Shown: positions 27,923-36,268, counted from the stretch's first letter. The stretch: DNA of 64,000 nucleotides from Roseomonas nitratireducens (GCF_017813355.1 NZ_JAGIYZ010000001.1:248001-312000), one strand, 5' to 3'. Numbers and translations: made by a program. Notes: generated by a model from the sequence alone, not told the origin.

Positions 27923-28095
27923 GCGCCCAGCGTGCCGCGCGCGCCGTGCCCCGTCCAGCCGCGCGTACGGCGCGCGCCGGCCAGGACAAGCGAGCATGTC
28001 TGCGCGGCCGGGAAATCCCGGCGGGTGGATTTCCACCTGCCGGGAGATTGCGCTAGCGTCCTGCCATAGCAGCCAGCACGAGAGGAAACGGCGCC

Positions 28096-28854
28096 ATGGC
28101 GAATGCGGTCAAGGAAGCGTGGAAGGCCGGCAAGGCCGTGGTCAACGGGTGGCTTGCCATCCCCAACGCCTTCAGCGCCGAGATGTATTCGAAGTGCGGC
28201 TGGGACAGCGTGACCGTCGACATGCAGCACGGCGTGCAGGACTACCTGTCCTGCGTCGCCTGCTTCCAGGGCATCCAGCCGTCCGGCGCCGTGCCGATGG
28301 TGCGCGTGCCGTGGAACGAGCCCGGCATCGTCGGCAAGGTGCTCGACGCCGGCGCGATGGGCGTGATCTGCCCGATGGTGAACACGCCCGAAGAAGCCCG
28401 CGCGCTGGTGCAGTACAGCAAGTACCCGCCGGCGGGCACGCGCTCCAACGGCCCGATCCGCGCCGGCGCCTACGGCTCCTCGGGCAACTACCAGAAGACC
28501 GCGAACGACGAGATCCTGGTGATCCCCATGATCGAGACGAAGACCGCGATCGAGAACATCAAGGCGATCCTCGACGTGCCCGGCATCGACGGGATCTATG
28601 TCGGCCCGTCCGACCTCTCCTTCTCCTACGGCAAGGAGCCGAAGCTGGATGTCGAGGACCCCGAGATCCTCGCCATCTACGACATGCTGCTGGCCGAGAC
28701 CGGCAAGCGCGGCATCGCCGCCGGCCTGCACAACGGCTCGCCCGCCTATGCCAACCGCATGATCAAGAAGGGCTTCAAGCTCGTCACGATCGCCAACGAG
28801 GTCGGGCTGATGTGCCAGGCCGCGACGGCGGCGGTGAAGGCGGCGCGGGGCTGA
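28096..28854 (+). CDS. HpcH/HpaI-family class II aldolase
   Basis: A 252-residue metal-dependent (beta/alpha)8 aldolase that cleaves 2-keto-acids to pyruvate and an aldehyde. Catalytic His lies in VDMQHGVQ near residue 45, Arg in VRVPWNEPG near 75, metal-ligand Glu in IPMIETKTA near 147 and Asp in YVGPSDLSFSYG near 173. GAGAGGAAAC precedes the ATG. It runs with the thioesterase gene four bases downstream, suggesting one transcript. Substrates in this family include 4-hydroxy-2-oxo-heptanedioate and rhamnonate intermediates; which applies here is unknown. Confidence 0.92.
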   Translation: MANAVKEAWKAGKAVVNGWLAIPNAFSAEMYSKCGWDSVTVDMQHGVQDYLSCVACFQGIQPSGAVPMVRVPWNEPGIVGKVLDAGAMGVICPMVNTPEEARALVQYSKYPPAGTRSNGPIRAGAYGSSGNYQKTANDEILVIPMIETKTAIENIKAILDVPGIDGIYVGPSDLSFSYGKEPKLDVEDPEILAIYDMLLAETGKRGIAAGLHNGSPAYANRMIKKGFKLVTIANEVGLMCQAATAAVKAARG

Positions 28855-28858
28855 ACCC

Positions 28859-29326
28859 ATGGACGGCGCGGCGAAGCACCTGCCCAGCCGCGCCGACTTC
28901 CGCTTCTTCCTGGCGCATCGCGTGCGCTACGTGGAACTCGACACCCAGGGCATCGTCTTCAATGCCCATTACCTGACCTGGTACGACGAGGCGGTGTCGG
29001 ACTACATCCGCGCCGCCGGCTGGGACTACCAGGCCGAGGTGAAGCGCACGGGCGCGGATTTCCACGTGGTGCGCGGGCTTGTCGAATACCGCATCCCGCT
29101 CGGCCGGAAGGCGGAGATCGAGATCGGCGCGCGCACGACGCGCATCGGCCGCACCTCCATCGCCTTCCAGCCCGCGGTCTTCGCCGCCGGGTCGGATGCG
29201 CTGCACGCGACCGGCGAGATCGTCTGGGTGCTGACCGACCAGGCGACGCGGCGCCCGGTGCCGATCCCGGGCGTGCTGCGCGCTATGCTTTCGGCCTTCG
29301 AGGGGCGGGACTTCCCGGCGCCGTAG
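28859..29326 (+). CDS. Acyl-CoA thioesterase, 4HBT/YbgC type
   Basis: A 155-residue hot-dog fold protein. The catalytic motif RYVELDTQGIVFNAHYLTWYDEA near residues 22-45 matches the 4-hydroxybenzoyl-CoA thioesterase class, with Asp28 as the expected nucleophile/base. The protein hydrolyses an acyl-CoA to free acid and CoA, in the cytosol, probably as a tetramer. The start is four bases after the aldolase stop, so translation is coupled. Ahead of the motif is an atypical 18-residue polar leader. The specific acyl chain is not predictable. Confidence 0.9.
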   Translation: MDGAAKHLPSRADFRFFLAHRVRYVELDTQGIVFNAHYLTWYDEAVSDYIRAAGWDYQAEVKRTGADFHVVRGLVEYRIPLGRKAEIEIGARTTRIGRTSIAFQPAVFAAGSDALHATGEIVWVLTDQATRRPVPIPGVLRAMLSAFEGRDFPAP

Positions 29327-29336
29327 GGCGGCGCCG

Positions 29337-30041
29337 CTATTCCGCCGCCAGCGCCTGGGCCACGACCTGCGGGTTGCGCACCTGCACCAGGGTGAAGATC
29401 CCGGCGGGCGGGCAGGCTTCCATCGACTCGACCTCGGCGATCTCGGGGTCGAGCAGGTCGCGCAGCGCGAAGTCCGGATGCCAGCCGAGCCGGCGCGACA
29501 GCGGCGCCATCGCGCGTTCGACCCACCACCGCGGCCCGCCTTCGGCGGCGAAGTGGTTCACGAAAAGAAGGTGGCCGCCCGGGCGCACCACGCGCGACAT
29601 CTCGGCGTAGAGCCGCTTGGCGTCCGGCACGACGGAGGCGGTGAACATCGCGACCGCGATGTCGAAGGACCCGTCGGCGAAGGCCATGCGCTCCGCGTCC
29701 ATCTCGAGCAGGCCGCGGACATTGCCGAGCCGCTGCTCGGCGACGCGCTCATGCGCCTTCTCGAGCATGTCGCGCGAGAGGTCGATGCCCACGACCTGGA
29801 GGTCGCGGCGATAGAGCGGCAGGGCGAGCCCGGTGCCCACCCCCACTTCCAGCACGCGCGGCCCGGCGAGGCGATTGACGGCGGCGACGGCGCGGCGCCG
29901 GCCGAAGCCGGACACCCCCCCGAACACCGTGTCGTACACGCCGGCCCAGCGTCGATAGGCCTCACGCACGCTGTCGGCGTCGAGCGCCGCGCGCGCGTGC
30001 CCACGTTCCTCGGCCCCTTTGGCCAATTGGATGTCCGCCAT
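29337..30041 (-). CDS. pmtA: SAM methyltransferase, PmtA-like (phosphatidylethanolamine N-methyltransferase)
   Basis: A 234-residue class I methyltransferase. AYRRWAGVYDTVFGGVSGFG near residues 25-44 resembles the opening of rhizobial PmtA, which methylates phosphatidylethanolamine to phosphatidylcholine at the inner membrane. The SAM motif is VLEVGVGTGLALPLYRRD near 60-77, VVGIDLSRDML follows, then the post-motif region MFTASVVPDAKRLYAEMSRVV. ATG 30041 is taken; ATG 30053 in the same frame is equally possible. It lies 113 bases downstream of the DMT carrier gene on the same strand. A ubiquinone/menaquinone-type role cannot be excluded. Confidence 0.7.
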   Translation of the reverse strand: MADIQLAKGAEERGHARAALDADSVREAYRRWAGVYDTVFGGVSGFGRRRAVAAVNRLAGPRVLEVGVGTGLALPLYRRDLQVVGIDLSRDMLEKAHERVAEQRLGNVRGLLEMDAERMAFADGSFDIAVAMFTASVVPDAKRLYAEMSRVVRPGGHLLFVNHFAAEGGPRWWVERAMAPLSRRLGWHPDFALRDLLDPEIAEVESMEACPPAGIFTLVQVRNPQVVAQALAAE

Positions 30042-30154
30042 CCTGTCCCTCATGCGCGGGTCGCCGTGGCGACCGCGAGGCGCGCTCCGATGCTCCCCGG
30101 CGCGAACACGCCTCGCTAGACCAGCAAGGGCGCGGGCGCAAGCGCTTCGCGCGG

Positions 30155-31030
30155 TCAGCCCTGCGGATCGCGTGTCCGGTCCGGCAACGCGACGAGCACG
30201 CCGCCGGCGGCGATCACCACCATGCCGGCCAGCGTGATCGCGTCCGGCACGTCGGAAAACACCAGCACGCTGGCGAGCACGGCCCAGATCATCTGCGTGT
30301 AGGACATGGGTGCGAGCAGGCTGGCCGGCGCGCGGGCGAAGGCCATGACCAGCAGCCCGTGCCCCGCGCCGCCGAGGATGCCCAGCAGCACCAGCGCGCC
30401 CCAGCCGCCGGCAGAAGGCCAGGTCCAGTCGAAGGGCAGGGCCGCGGAGGTGACGATCGCCGCGGCGAAGGAGGTGTGCAGGATGGTGGTGCGGGGGTCG
30501 TCGATCGCCGCGAGTTTCCGCGTCAGGATCTGGTAGACGGCGAACAGCGCGGCCGTGCCGAGCGGCAGCAGCATCGCCCAATGCACCGGTTCCCCGGCAA
30601 ATAGGAAAGGCGGGCGCAGCAGCACGAGCACGCCGACCAGCCCGATCGCGACCCCCGCCCAGCGCCGCCAGCCCACCCTTTCGCGCAGCCACAGCGCGGC
30701 GAGCGCCACGGTCAGCAGCGGCGAGGCGAAGCCCACCGCCGTCGCATCCGCGAGCGGGATGTGCACCAGCGCGGTGGTGAACAGCCAGTTGCAGGCGGCG
30801 AGGATGAGGCTGCGCAGCGTCTGCGCCCCCGGCGCGCGCGACCGCCAGGGGAAATGCCCCGTGACGATGCGCAGCACGAGGGCGACGGTGACGAAGCCGA
30901 ACAGGAAGCGCGCCCACATCACCTGAGGCACGGCGAAGGACGCGGTCATCAGCTTGATGATCGTGTCCATGGCGACGAAGGTCGCGAGCGCGGCGAGCTG
31001 CAGCGCCACCCCGGCAAGGCGTGATTGCAT
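30155..31030 (-). CDS. EamA/DMT-family transporter
   Basis: A 291-residue inner-membrane protein with ten expected transmembrane segments in two EamA repeats. The start at 31030 (MQSRLAGVALQLAALATF) places the first transmembrane helix at residues 5-25; the in-frame extension to 31225 runs into a repeat and is Arg-rich. The first EamA repeat ends near LWLRERVGWRRWAGVAIGL, the second near DAITLAGMVVIAAGGVL. Family members export amino acids or small metabolites; the substrate is unknown. A ~130-bp repeat pair lies just upstream of its promoter region. Confidence 0.9.
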   Translation of the reverse strand: MQSRLAGVALQLAALATFVAMDTIIKLMTASFAVPQVMWARFLFGFVTVALVLRIVTGHFPWRSRAPGAQTLRSLILAACNWLFTTALVHIPLADATAVGFASPLLTVALAALWLRERVGWRRWAGVAIGLVGVLVLLRPPFLFAGEPVHWAMLLPLGTAALFAVYQILTRKLAAIDDPRTTILHTSFAAAIVTSAALPFDWTWPSAGGWGALVLLGILGGAGHGLLVMAFARAPASLLAPMSYTQMIWAVLASVLVFSDVPDAITLAGMVVIAAGGVLVALPDRTRDPQG

Positions 31031-31130
31031 GCGGCGCCAGTCTTGCCGCAACCCCGCCGCCGCGAAACCCACCATCCGCGCCATGCGCCCATGCACGCCG
31101 CGCGCCCGCCCCATCCTCGGCAAACGAAAG

Positions 31131-31260
31131 CGGCCCGAGGCGATGCCTCGGGCCGCGAGCGCGAAGCGCGACCGCGCTGAGACCGTCAGACGCGCCGGGC
31201 GCGGCAACGTGTGGCGCGAAGGCAAGGCCCGCGGACGCGGCCCGCCCGCTGTCTGAGGGG
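31131..31260 (+). repeat. GC-hairpin repeat, unit 1 (tandem pair)
   Basis: Begins with GGCCCGAGGC-GAT-GCCTCGGGCC, a perfect 10-bp stem, followed by CGAGCGCGAAGCGCGACCGC and ending GCCCGCCCGCTGTCTGAGGG. A second unit starts 158 bp on. Inverted copies occur at 49772-49871 and 49882-50008. Confidence 0.9.
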
Positions 31261-31288
31261 CAAAGAGCTCTGAGGGCCAATCGAAAAC

Positions 31289-31416
31289 GGCCCGAGGCGA
31301 TGCCTCGGGCCGCGAGCGCGAAGCGCGACCGCGCCCAGCCCGTCAGACGCGCCGGGCGCGCCAGTGCATGGCGCGAAGGCAAGGGCCGCGGACGCGGCCC
31401 GCCCGCCGTCTGAGGG
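31289..31416 (+). repeat. GC-hairpin repeat, unit 2 (tandem pair)
   Basis: Nearly identical to the unit at 31131: same 10-bp stem at its start and same GGACGCGGCCCGCCCGCCGT ending. It finishes nine bases before the 3' end of the GcrA gene, so it may serve as its terminator. The 394-base gap between the DMT gene and gcrA holds these two units and about 100 bases where I see nothing else. Confidence 0.9.
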
Positions 31417-31424
31417 TCACAAAA

Positions 31425-31910
31425 CTACGCCGCGTCCTCGCGGCGATCCCGCGGCTTCACATAGGCGAGCGCGGCATGCTCGGTGCAGTAGGGCTTGCCC
31501 GCCATCGGGTCGCCGCCGCAGAAGCGGAAGCCGCTGGTGCCCGGCTCGCCGATCGGCCAGCAGCAGGTGCGGCTGCCCAGGCGCGGGCGGGACGAGGCCA
31601 CCGGGAAGGCGCGCACCACCGGCGTGGCCGCCACCGGGGCGGGCGCGGGCGCCACCATCGGGGACGCACGCAGGATGGGCGGCGGAGTGATCCGCGCGGC
31701 GGGCATCGGCCGCGGCGCGCGCGGCACCGGCACCGGCCGCGGCGCGGCGTCGCGCCGGATCGGGCTCGGGCGGGCCGGCAGGTTCAGCCGGTGCGCCTTG
31801 CCCACCACCGCGTTCTTCGAAATGCCCATCCGCCGGCCGATCTCGGCCGTCGAATGCCCCTCGGCCCAGAGCGCCTTCAAGCGCTCGATCGCCTCCGCCG
31901 TCCAGTCCAT
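31425..31910 (-). CDS. gcrA: GcrA cell cycle regulator
   Basis: A 161-residue alphaproteobacterial regulator that binds sigma70-RNA polymerase and acts at promoters carrying methylated GANTC sites. The start MDWTAEAIERLKALW at 31910 is the family N-terminus. The DNA-binding core GHSTAEIGRRMGISKNAVVG spans residues 18-37, followed by KAHRLNLPARPSPI. A Pro/Ala linker of about 60 residues joins it to the conserved C-terminal sigma-binding domain with CCWPIGEPG and FCG near 120-140. It is divergent from the HxlR gene; one GANTC site (GAATC, 32019-32023) lies between them. Confidence 0.96.
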   Translation of the reverse strand: MDWTAEAIERLKALWAEGHSTAEIGRRMGISKNAVVGKAHRLNLPARPSPIRRDAAPRPVPVPRAPRPMPAARITPPPILRASPMVAPAPAPVAATPVVRAFPVASSRPRLGSRTCCWPIGEPGTSGFRFCGGDPMAGKPYCTEHAALAYVKPRDRREDAA

Positions 31911-32031
31911 TGCGCCATCCCCCGATGTGCCCCTGACACAACATACGGTAGTCGCTTCACCCCACCGCACACAAGTTCTGCGATGGCCGCGACCTCATTT
32001 TCCTGTGGACAAGCGGTCGAATCCGCAAATG

Positions 32032-32046
32032 CTTGCAAGCTGCAAG
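32032..32046. promoter_or_regulatory. CTTGCA-agc-TGCAAG inverted repeat, candidate HxlR operator
   Basis: A perfect 6-bp inverted repeat with a three-base spacer, 40 bases upstream of the HxlR-type start and in the AT-richest part of the gap. HxlR proteins bind such dyads near their own promoters. Assignment to this regulator is by proximity. Confidence 0.55.
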
Positions 32047-32085
32047 TCTTTGCGGTCCCATGGCCAGGCCCGCCGGAGCCCCGCC

Positions 32086-32574
32086 ATGCGCCCCACCGAC
32101 TTCTCCCGCATGCGCTGCCCCGTGGCCCGCGCCATGGCGGTGCTCGGCGAACGCTGGACCATCCTGATCCTGCGCGAAGCCTTCGCCGGCACCACGCGCT
32201 TCGACGCCTTCGCCGCCAATCTCGGCATCGCGCCCAACATCCTCTCCACCCGCCTGTCCGCGCTGGTCCGCCACGGGGTGATGGAACGGGTGCGGGATGG
32301 CGCCCGCCACGCCTATCGCCTGACGGAGCGCGGGCGGGACGCCTTCCCGCTCTACCTCGCCATCCGCGACTGGGGCGCGCGGCATTTCTCCGGCCCGGAA
32401 GGACCACCCACCGCAATGCTCGACACCCGAACCGGCGCGCCGGTGACCGCGCCCGCGCCGCTGCGGGCGGACGGATCGCGCATCCTGCCGGAGGAGGTCC
32501 GGATCCTGCCCGGCCCCGGCGCGAACGACGCGATCCGCCGCCGCTTCGGCGCGGGGGATGCGGCGCATGGCTGA
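32086..32574 (+). CDS. HxlR-family winged-helix transcriptional regulator
   Basis: A 162-residue dimeric regulator. Residues 10-100 match the HxlR domain: CPVARAMAVLGERWTILILREAFAGTTRF, then the recognition-helix region GIAPNILSTRLSALVRHGVMERV and the wing AYRLTERGRDAFPLYLAI. The first Cys (Cys10) is the redox- or electrophile-sensing cysteine seen in HypR/QorR-type members. A C-terminal extension of about 60 residues is unusual in length. The start at 32086 is the only one compatible with the family. Its stop overlaps the MATE gene by eight bases, so it probably controls that pump, with a dyad at 32032 as likely site. Confidence 0.92.
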   Translation: MRPTDFSRMRCPVARAMAVLGERWTILILREAFAGTTRFDAFAANLGIAPNILSTRLSALVRHGVMERVRDGARHAYRLTERGRDAFPLYLAIRDWGARHFSGPEGPPTAMLDTRTGAPVTAPAPLRADGSRILPEEVRILPGPGANDAIRRRFGAGDAAHG

Positions 32575-33910
32575 CGCCGCCGCCATCGCCCCGCCCTCCG
32601 GCACGCGGGCGCGCCTGGGCCGCATCCTCGCGCTGGCCGCGCCGACCACGCTGCTCGCCGCCACGCAGGTGGCAGCCCAGCTCATCGAGCCCTGGCTCGC
32701 CGCGCGGCAGGGCACGGCCGCGCTCGCCGGCTGGGCCGTCGTGCTGCCCTTCGCGCTGCTGCTCAGCCAGATGTCGGCGGGGGCGATGGGCGGCGGCGTG
32801 GTTTCCGCCATCGCCCGCGCGCTGGGTGCCGGGCGGCGGGAGGACGCGGCGGCGCTGGCGACGCACGCGCTCGTCATCGCCTGCGCCGGCGCGGCGCTCT
32901 TCGCCATTCCGCTCGCGCTGTTTCCGCGCGGCATCCTGGGGCTGATCGGCGGGGCGGAAGCGGCCGCGGCGGGGGCGGCCTATTGCGCCTGGATGTTCGG
33001 CGCGGGGGCGCTGCCGGCCTGGCTCGCGAACACCCTTGCCTCGATCCTGCGGGGCGGCGGGCGGCACGCGCTGGCCGCGCGGGGCGTGGTGGGGGGCTGG
33101 ATCGCCTATCCCCCGCTCGCCTGGCTGCTGATGGAACCCGCGGGGCTGGGGCTTGCCGGCGCGGGCATCGCCTTCGCGGTCAGCATGACCGGCGCGGCGG
33201 CGGTCATGGCGGCGGTCGTCTTCGCCGGCGGCGCGGGCTTCGTGCCGTCGCTGCGGGGCGGGCTGCGGGCGGCGCTGTTCCGGCGGATCCTGTCGGTCGG
33301 GCTGGTGGCCTGCGCCATGGCGACGGTCGCGAACCTCGCCACCATCCTGGTCACGGCCAGCATCGCGCGGCACGGGGCGGCGGCGGTGGCCGGCTACGGC
33401 ATCTCGGCGCGGATGGAGTTCCTGATGATCCCGCTCGCCTTCGGCGTCGGCTCGGCGCTGACCGCCCTGGTGGGCCGCGCGGTCGGCGCGGGGGATTGGG
33501 CGGAGGCGCGGGCGATCGCCTGGACCGGTGGGGGGCTCGCGCTCGCGGTCACCAGTGCGGTCGCGATCCCCGTCGCGCTGTTCCCGGCGGCGACGGCGGC
33601 GGCCTTCACGGCCGACCCCGCGGTGCGGGTGGTGGCGACCGAGGCGCTGTCCATCATCGGCTGGGCCATGCCCGGCTTCGGCATCGGCATGGCGCTGTAT
33701 TTCGCTGCGATGGGGGCGGGTCGCATGGCCTGGCCGGTCGCCGCCGCGCTCAGCCGCATCGCCCTGGCCGTGGGCGGCGGCTGGCTGCTGGGCGACGCGA
33801 TGGGCCTGGGGCTGACCGGGCAGTTCGTCGCGGTGGCGCTCGGCATCACCGCCTATGGCGCGATCTGCGCGGCGGCGGTGCGGCCCGCGGTCTGGCCGGG
33901 GCGGGGCTGA
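32567..33910 (+). CDS. MATE-family efflux transporter
   Basis: A 447-residue inner-membrane cation/drug antiporter with 12 expected transmembrane segments in two MatE repeats. The first begins LGRILALAAPTTLLAATQVA, the second near FRRILSVGLVACAMATVANL (about residue 235). GYGISARMEFLMIPLAFGVGSALTALVGRAVGAG near 285-315 is typical of the second repeat. The start ATGGCTGA overlaps the HxlR stop, giving translational coupling; an ATG nine bases upstream is possible. Substrates may be toxic cations sensed by the regulator. Confidence 0.9.
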   Translation: MADAAAIAPPSGTRARLGRILALAAPTTLLAATQVAAQLIEPWLAARQGTAALAGWAVVLPFALLLSQMSAGAMGGGVVSAIARALGAGRREDAAALATHALVIACAGAALFAIPLALFPRGILGLIGGAEAAAAGAAYCAWMFGAGALPAWLANTLASILRGGGRHALAARGVVGGWIAYPPLAWLLMEPAGLGLAGAGIAFAVSMTGAAAVMAAVVFAGGAGFVPSLRGGLRAALFRRILSVGLVACAMATVANLATILVTASIARHGAAAVAGYGISARMEFLMIPLAFGVGSALTALVGRAVGAGDWAEARAIAWTGGGLALAVTSAVAIPVALFPAATAAAFTADPAVRVVATEALSIIGWAMPGFGIGMALYFAAMGAGRMAWPVAAALSRIALAVGGGWLLGDAMGLGLTGQFVAVALGITAYGAICAAAVRPAVWPGRG

Positions 33911-33992
33911 GGCGCGCCGGCGCAGGACGGATGTGCAGGCGCTGCATCCCCGCTGCCCCCGCCATGCCGCTTTCGGGCGGGATGCTTCGCCC

Positions 33993-34451
33993 ATGCACGC
34001 CCCACGCCGCGCGGCGCTCGCCGCCATCCTGATCCTGCCCGGCCTCGCCCAGGCCATGCCGTCGCGTCCGAGCGACCCGCCGGGGGCGGGCGTCCGCGCG
34101 CCGTTCCACGTGACGTCCGAGGAGACCCCGCGCGGCGCGCCCTGGACGGTCGAGGAGATCGCCGGGCGCGGCGTGGACGACCGCCCGCCGGTCGAGCTGG
34201 TCCTGCTGCCGGAAGGCCGGGCCGGCGGCACCGGCGGCTGCAACCGCTTCACCGGCGGCTACACGCTGGACGGCGCGGCGCTGCGCTTCGGCGCGCTGGC
34301 GGCGACCCGCATGGCCTGCGCGCCGGCGCTGATGGAACGCGAACAGCGCTTCTTCGCCGCGATGGCCGAGGTGCGCGCCTGGCGCATCGAGCATGGCCGC
34401 CTGCTGCTGACCGATGCGGGCGGCGGGGTGGTGCTGCGCCTGGTCCGCTGA
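33993..34451 (+). CDS. META domain protein (HslJ-like), secreted
   Basis: A 152-residue protein with an N-terminal signal peptide (MHAPRRAALAAILILPG, cleavage after AQA about residue 22) and no lipobox Cys. The META domain covers residues 45-152, with GTGGCNRFTGGYTLDGAALR near 80-100 and LAATRMACAPALMEREQRFF near 105-125. Relatives such as HslJ are linked to heat-shock or novobiocin resistance, but their mechanism is not established. The gene stands alone after the MATE gene with an 82-base gap. Confidence 0.85.
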   Translation: MHAPRRAALAAILILPGLAQAMPSRPSDPPGAGVRAPFHVTSEETPRGAPWTVEEIAGRGVDDRPPVELVLLPEGRAGGTGGCNRFTGGYTLDGAALRFGALAATRMACAPALMEREQRFFAAMAEVRAWRIEHGRLLLTDAGGGVVLRLVR

Positions 34452-34620
34452 GGCCGGACCGCCGCGCCGTCGCCGACGGATGCGCGGCCGGTTCGCCGGG
34501 AATTTCGCCCGTGGCAACGCTTCCTTCACCCGATTGGGGCTGACTCCAAGGGTTTTCGGAGGCGCGACACATCTCACGGGTTCGTGATTTCATGGATCGT
34601 CCGCGCGGGGCACCGCCGGC

Positions 34621-35571
34621 ATGAGCGCGCGGGCCGATCCGCCGCCATCCGTCGCCGATGCGCGCCCCTGGGGGCCGCAGCAGGGCGGGCTGATCAAGCG
34701 GGCGCTGGAAGGCGGCGCGCGGCTGCTCGGCCGTGGCGCGCCGCCGCAGCCGGAGGCGCCGCCGCGCGCGGAACCCCCTGCCGTGGCGGAAGCGCCCCCC
34801 GTCCTGCTCGTCGCGCCCGCGGGGCCCGACCCGGCGGAACGGCGCGCCTGGGCCGACCGGCTCTGGGGCGAGGGGCTTTGCCTGCCGGGCGGGGCGGCGG
34901 AGCTGCTGCGCCTGTCGGCTCTCCTGCCGCTGACGCCGGATGCGACCCTGCTGCTGGCCGGGGACGGCGCCCGCGCCGCCGGGGGGATCGTCTCGGGCGC
35001 GCGGGGCTGCTTCGTCTCGGCCTTCGACCCGCTGGCGGAACCCCCTTCCGCCGCCCCCAAGCCGGGGCGGAAGGTGACGGCCGCGCCCTTCGACCCGGCG
35101 GCGCCGGCCTTCCGCGCCCGCTACCACAACCACGCCATGCTGCTGGAACCCTTCCGCGGCGGCGGTTCCCCCGCGGCCCTGCTGGCGGCGACGGCGGCCG
35201 GGCTGCGCGCCGGCGGGCAGCTCGTGCTGCTCGACCTGGTCGTGCGGGACGCGCCGGCCGCGGGACGGTGGCTCGAGGCCGAGTGCCGCCGCGCCCCGCC
35301 GCCCGAGGCCGAGATCCCCCGCGCGCTCGCCGCCGCCGGCTTCCAGGTGAATGTGGTGGAGGATGCCGGCCCGCGGCACCGCCGGGCGGTGATGGAGGCC
35401 TGGGCCGCGCTGACCGAGGCCCTGCGCGGCGAGGCGACGCGCCCGACCCCGGCCGCGGCGCGCGCGATGGTCGAGGAGGCCGAGGCCTGGCTGCTGCGCC
35501 TGCGGCTGCTGGAACAGGGGCGGCTGCGGTTGCTGCGCTGGCACGCCACGATGGCGCGCGCGCCGTCCTGA
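34621..35571 (+). CDS. Hypothetical protein with degenerate methyltransferase-like fold
   Basis: A 316-residue protein. Residues 20-60 are a Pro/Ala/Glu-rich linker. Residues 60-250 look Rossmann-like: PPVLLVAPAGPDPAERRAW, LLPLTPDATLLLAGDG, then AAGLRAGGQLVLLDLVVRD which recalls the post-motif strand of class I methyltransferases. The glycine-rich SAM motif is not convincing, so catalytic activity is doubtful. No signal peptide or membrane segment is seen. It is preceded by a 169-base region with AT-rich patches (CCAAGGGTTTTCGGAG near 34550) where a promoter may lie. Confidence 0.72.
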   Translation: MSARADPPPSVADARPWGPQQGGLIKRALEGGARLLGRGAPPQPEAPPRAEPPAVAEAPPVLLVAPAGPDPAERRAWADRLWGEGLCLPGGAAELLRLSALLPLTPDATLLLAGDGARAAGGIVSGARGCFVSAFDPLAEPPSAAPKPGRKVTAAPFDPAAPAFRARYHNHAMLLEPFRGGGSPAALLAATAAGLRAGGQLVLLDLVVRDAPAAGRWLEAECRRAPPPEAEIPRALAAAGFQVNVVEDAGPRHRRAVMEAWAALTEALRGEATRPTPAAARAMVEEAEAWLLRLRLLEQGRLRLLRWHATMARAPS

Positions 35572-35577
35572 GGACGG

Positions 35578-36150
35578 CTATTCGGCCGCGTTGCGGTCCT
35601 CGACCAGCCAGGGCCAGCGCATCGCGACCACCGGGCTGTCCGGATGGTAGGCGAGGCAGGTGCCGATGATCTTCGGCTTCTCCCGCACGCCCGTCGCTTC
35701 CTCTCGCGCCAGTTCCTTCTGGCGCCGCACGGGATAGAGCGTCTGGTAGGCGACGGTGGCCATCTGGGCCAGCATCTCCCGCAGATGGGTGCAGCCGAGC
35801 GTGCCGCCGACCCGTTCCTGCACCGCCTTGTTGAAGCCCGGCCCGATGCGCAGCCCGGCCAGCCGCGCGAAGTTCGGCGCCGCCTGCGGGCAGATGGCGT
35901 AGGGCGTGTGGTCGGAGGATGCCTCGCAGGCGTGGATCAGCAGGTCGTCATCGACCGTCAGGCGGATCCACATGCCGTGCAGCGGCGTGCCGGGGGCGAG
36001 CCAGCCCTTCTCCTCGTTCTCGAAGCCGTAGGACTTGGTGTCGAGCAGCGAGGCCTCGATGTCGTACAGGCCATCGGCGCGGGCATAGCCCTGCATGTCG
36101 ATGACGCGCCGGTGCATGGGCTGGCGGTCGGCGGGTGCGGAGAGCGGCAT
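35578..36150 (-). CDS. DUF2889 domain protein
   Basis: A 190-residue cytoplasmic protein of the DUF2889 family. Recognisable blocks are MHRRVIDMQGYARADGLYDI near residues 12-31, GTPLHGMWIRLTVDDDLLI near 53-71, GPGFNKAVQERVGGTLGCTH near 103-122, and a C-terminal GTCLAYHPDSPVV. Conserved His, Asp and Cys residues suggest an enzyme or metal site, but no function is established. A second ATG at codon 12 is a possible start. It lies convergently to the hypothetical gene at 34621, six bases away. Confidence 0.85.
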   Translation of the reverse strand: MPLSAPADRQPMHRRVIDMQGYARADGLYDIEASLLDTKSYGFENEEKGWLAPGTPLHGMWIRLTVDDDLLIHACEASSDHTPYAICPQAAPNFARLAGLRIGPGFNKAVQERVGGTLGCTHLREMLAQMATVAYQTLYPVRRQKELAREEATGVREKPKIIGTCLAYHPDSPVVAMRWPWLVEDRNAAE

Positions 36151-36210
36151 GGCTCTCGCGTATCGCAGCCGCGAAGCGATTGCCAGATGCGGCGCGCTTC
36201 GTGACGGGTT

Positions 36211-36267
36211 CCAAGGGCCTTTCGGCCCTTGGCGGGGAGAGCGCGAGAGGGGGCGGCGCCCCTCTCG
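36211..36267. terminator. Double GC hairpin at the aroKB 3' end
   Basis: A 9-bp stem at 36211-36219/36224-36232 and a 9-bp stem at 36244-36252/36259-36267, ending one base before the aroKB stop codon. It resembles the element at 2435-2482 in order and sequence. There is no T-run, so it is better read as a 3'-end structure. Confidence 0.55.
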
Positions 36268-36268
36268 T

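Noticed and set aside
31131-31416. N-terminal extension of the DMT protein or a separate peptide gene
   Set aside because: Frames through this stretch only translate the repeat DNA; the first transmembrane helix of the carrier starts right after ATG 31030.
32019-32023. GANTC site as a CcrM/GcrA control site
   Set aside because: A single GAATC is expected by chance about every few hundred bases, so it is not evidence by itself.
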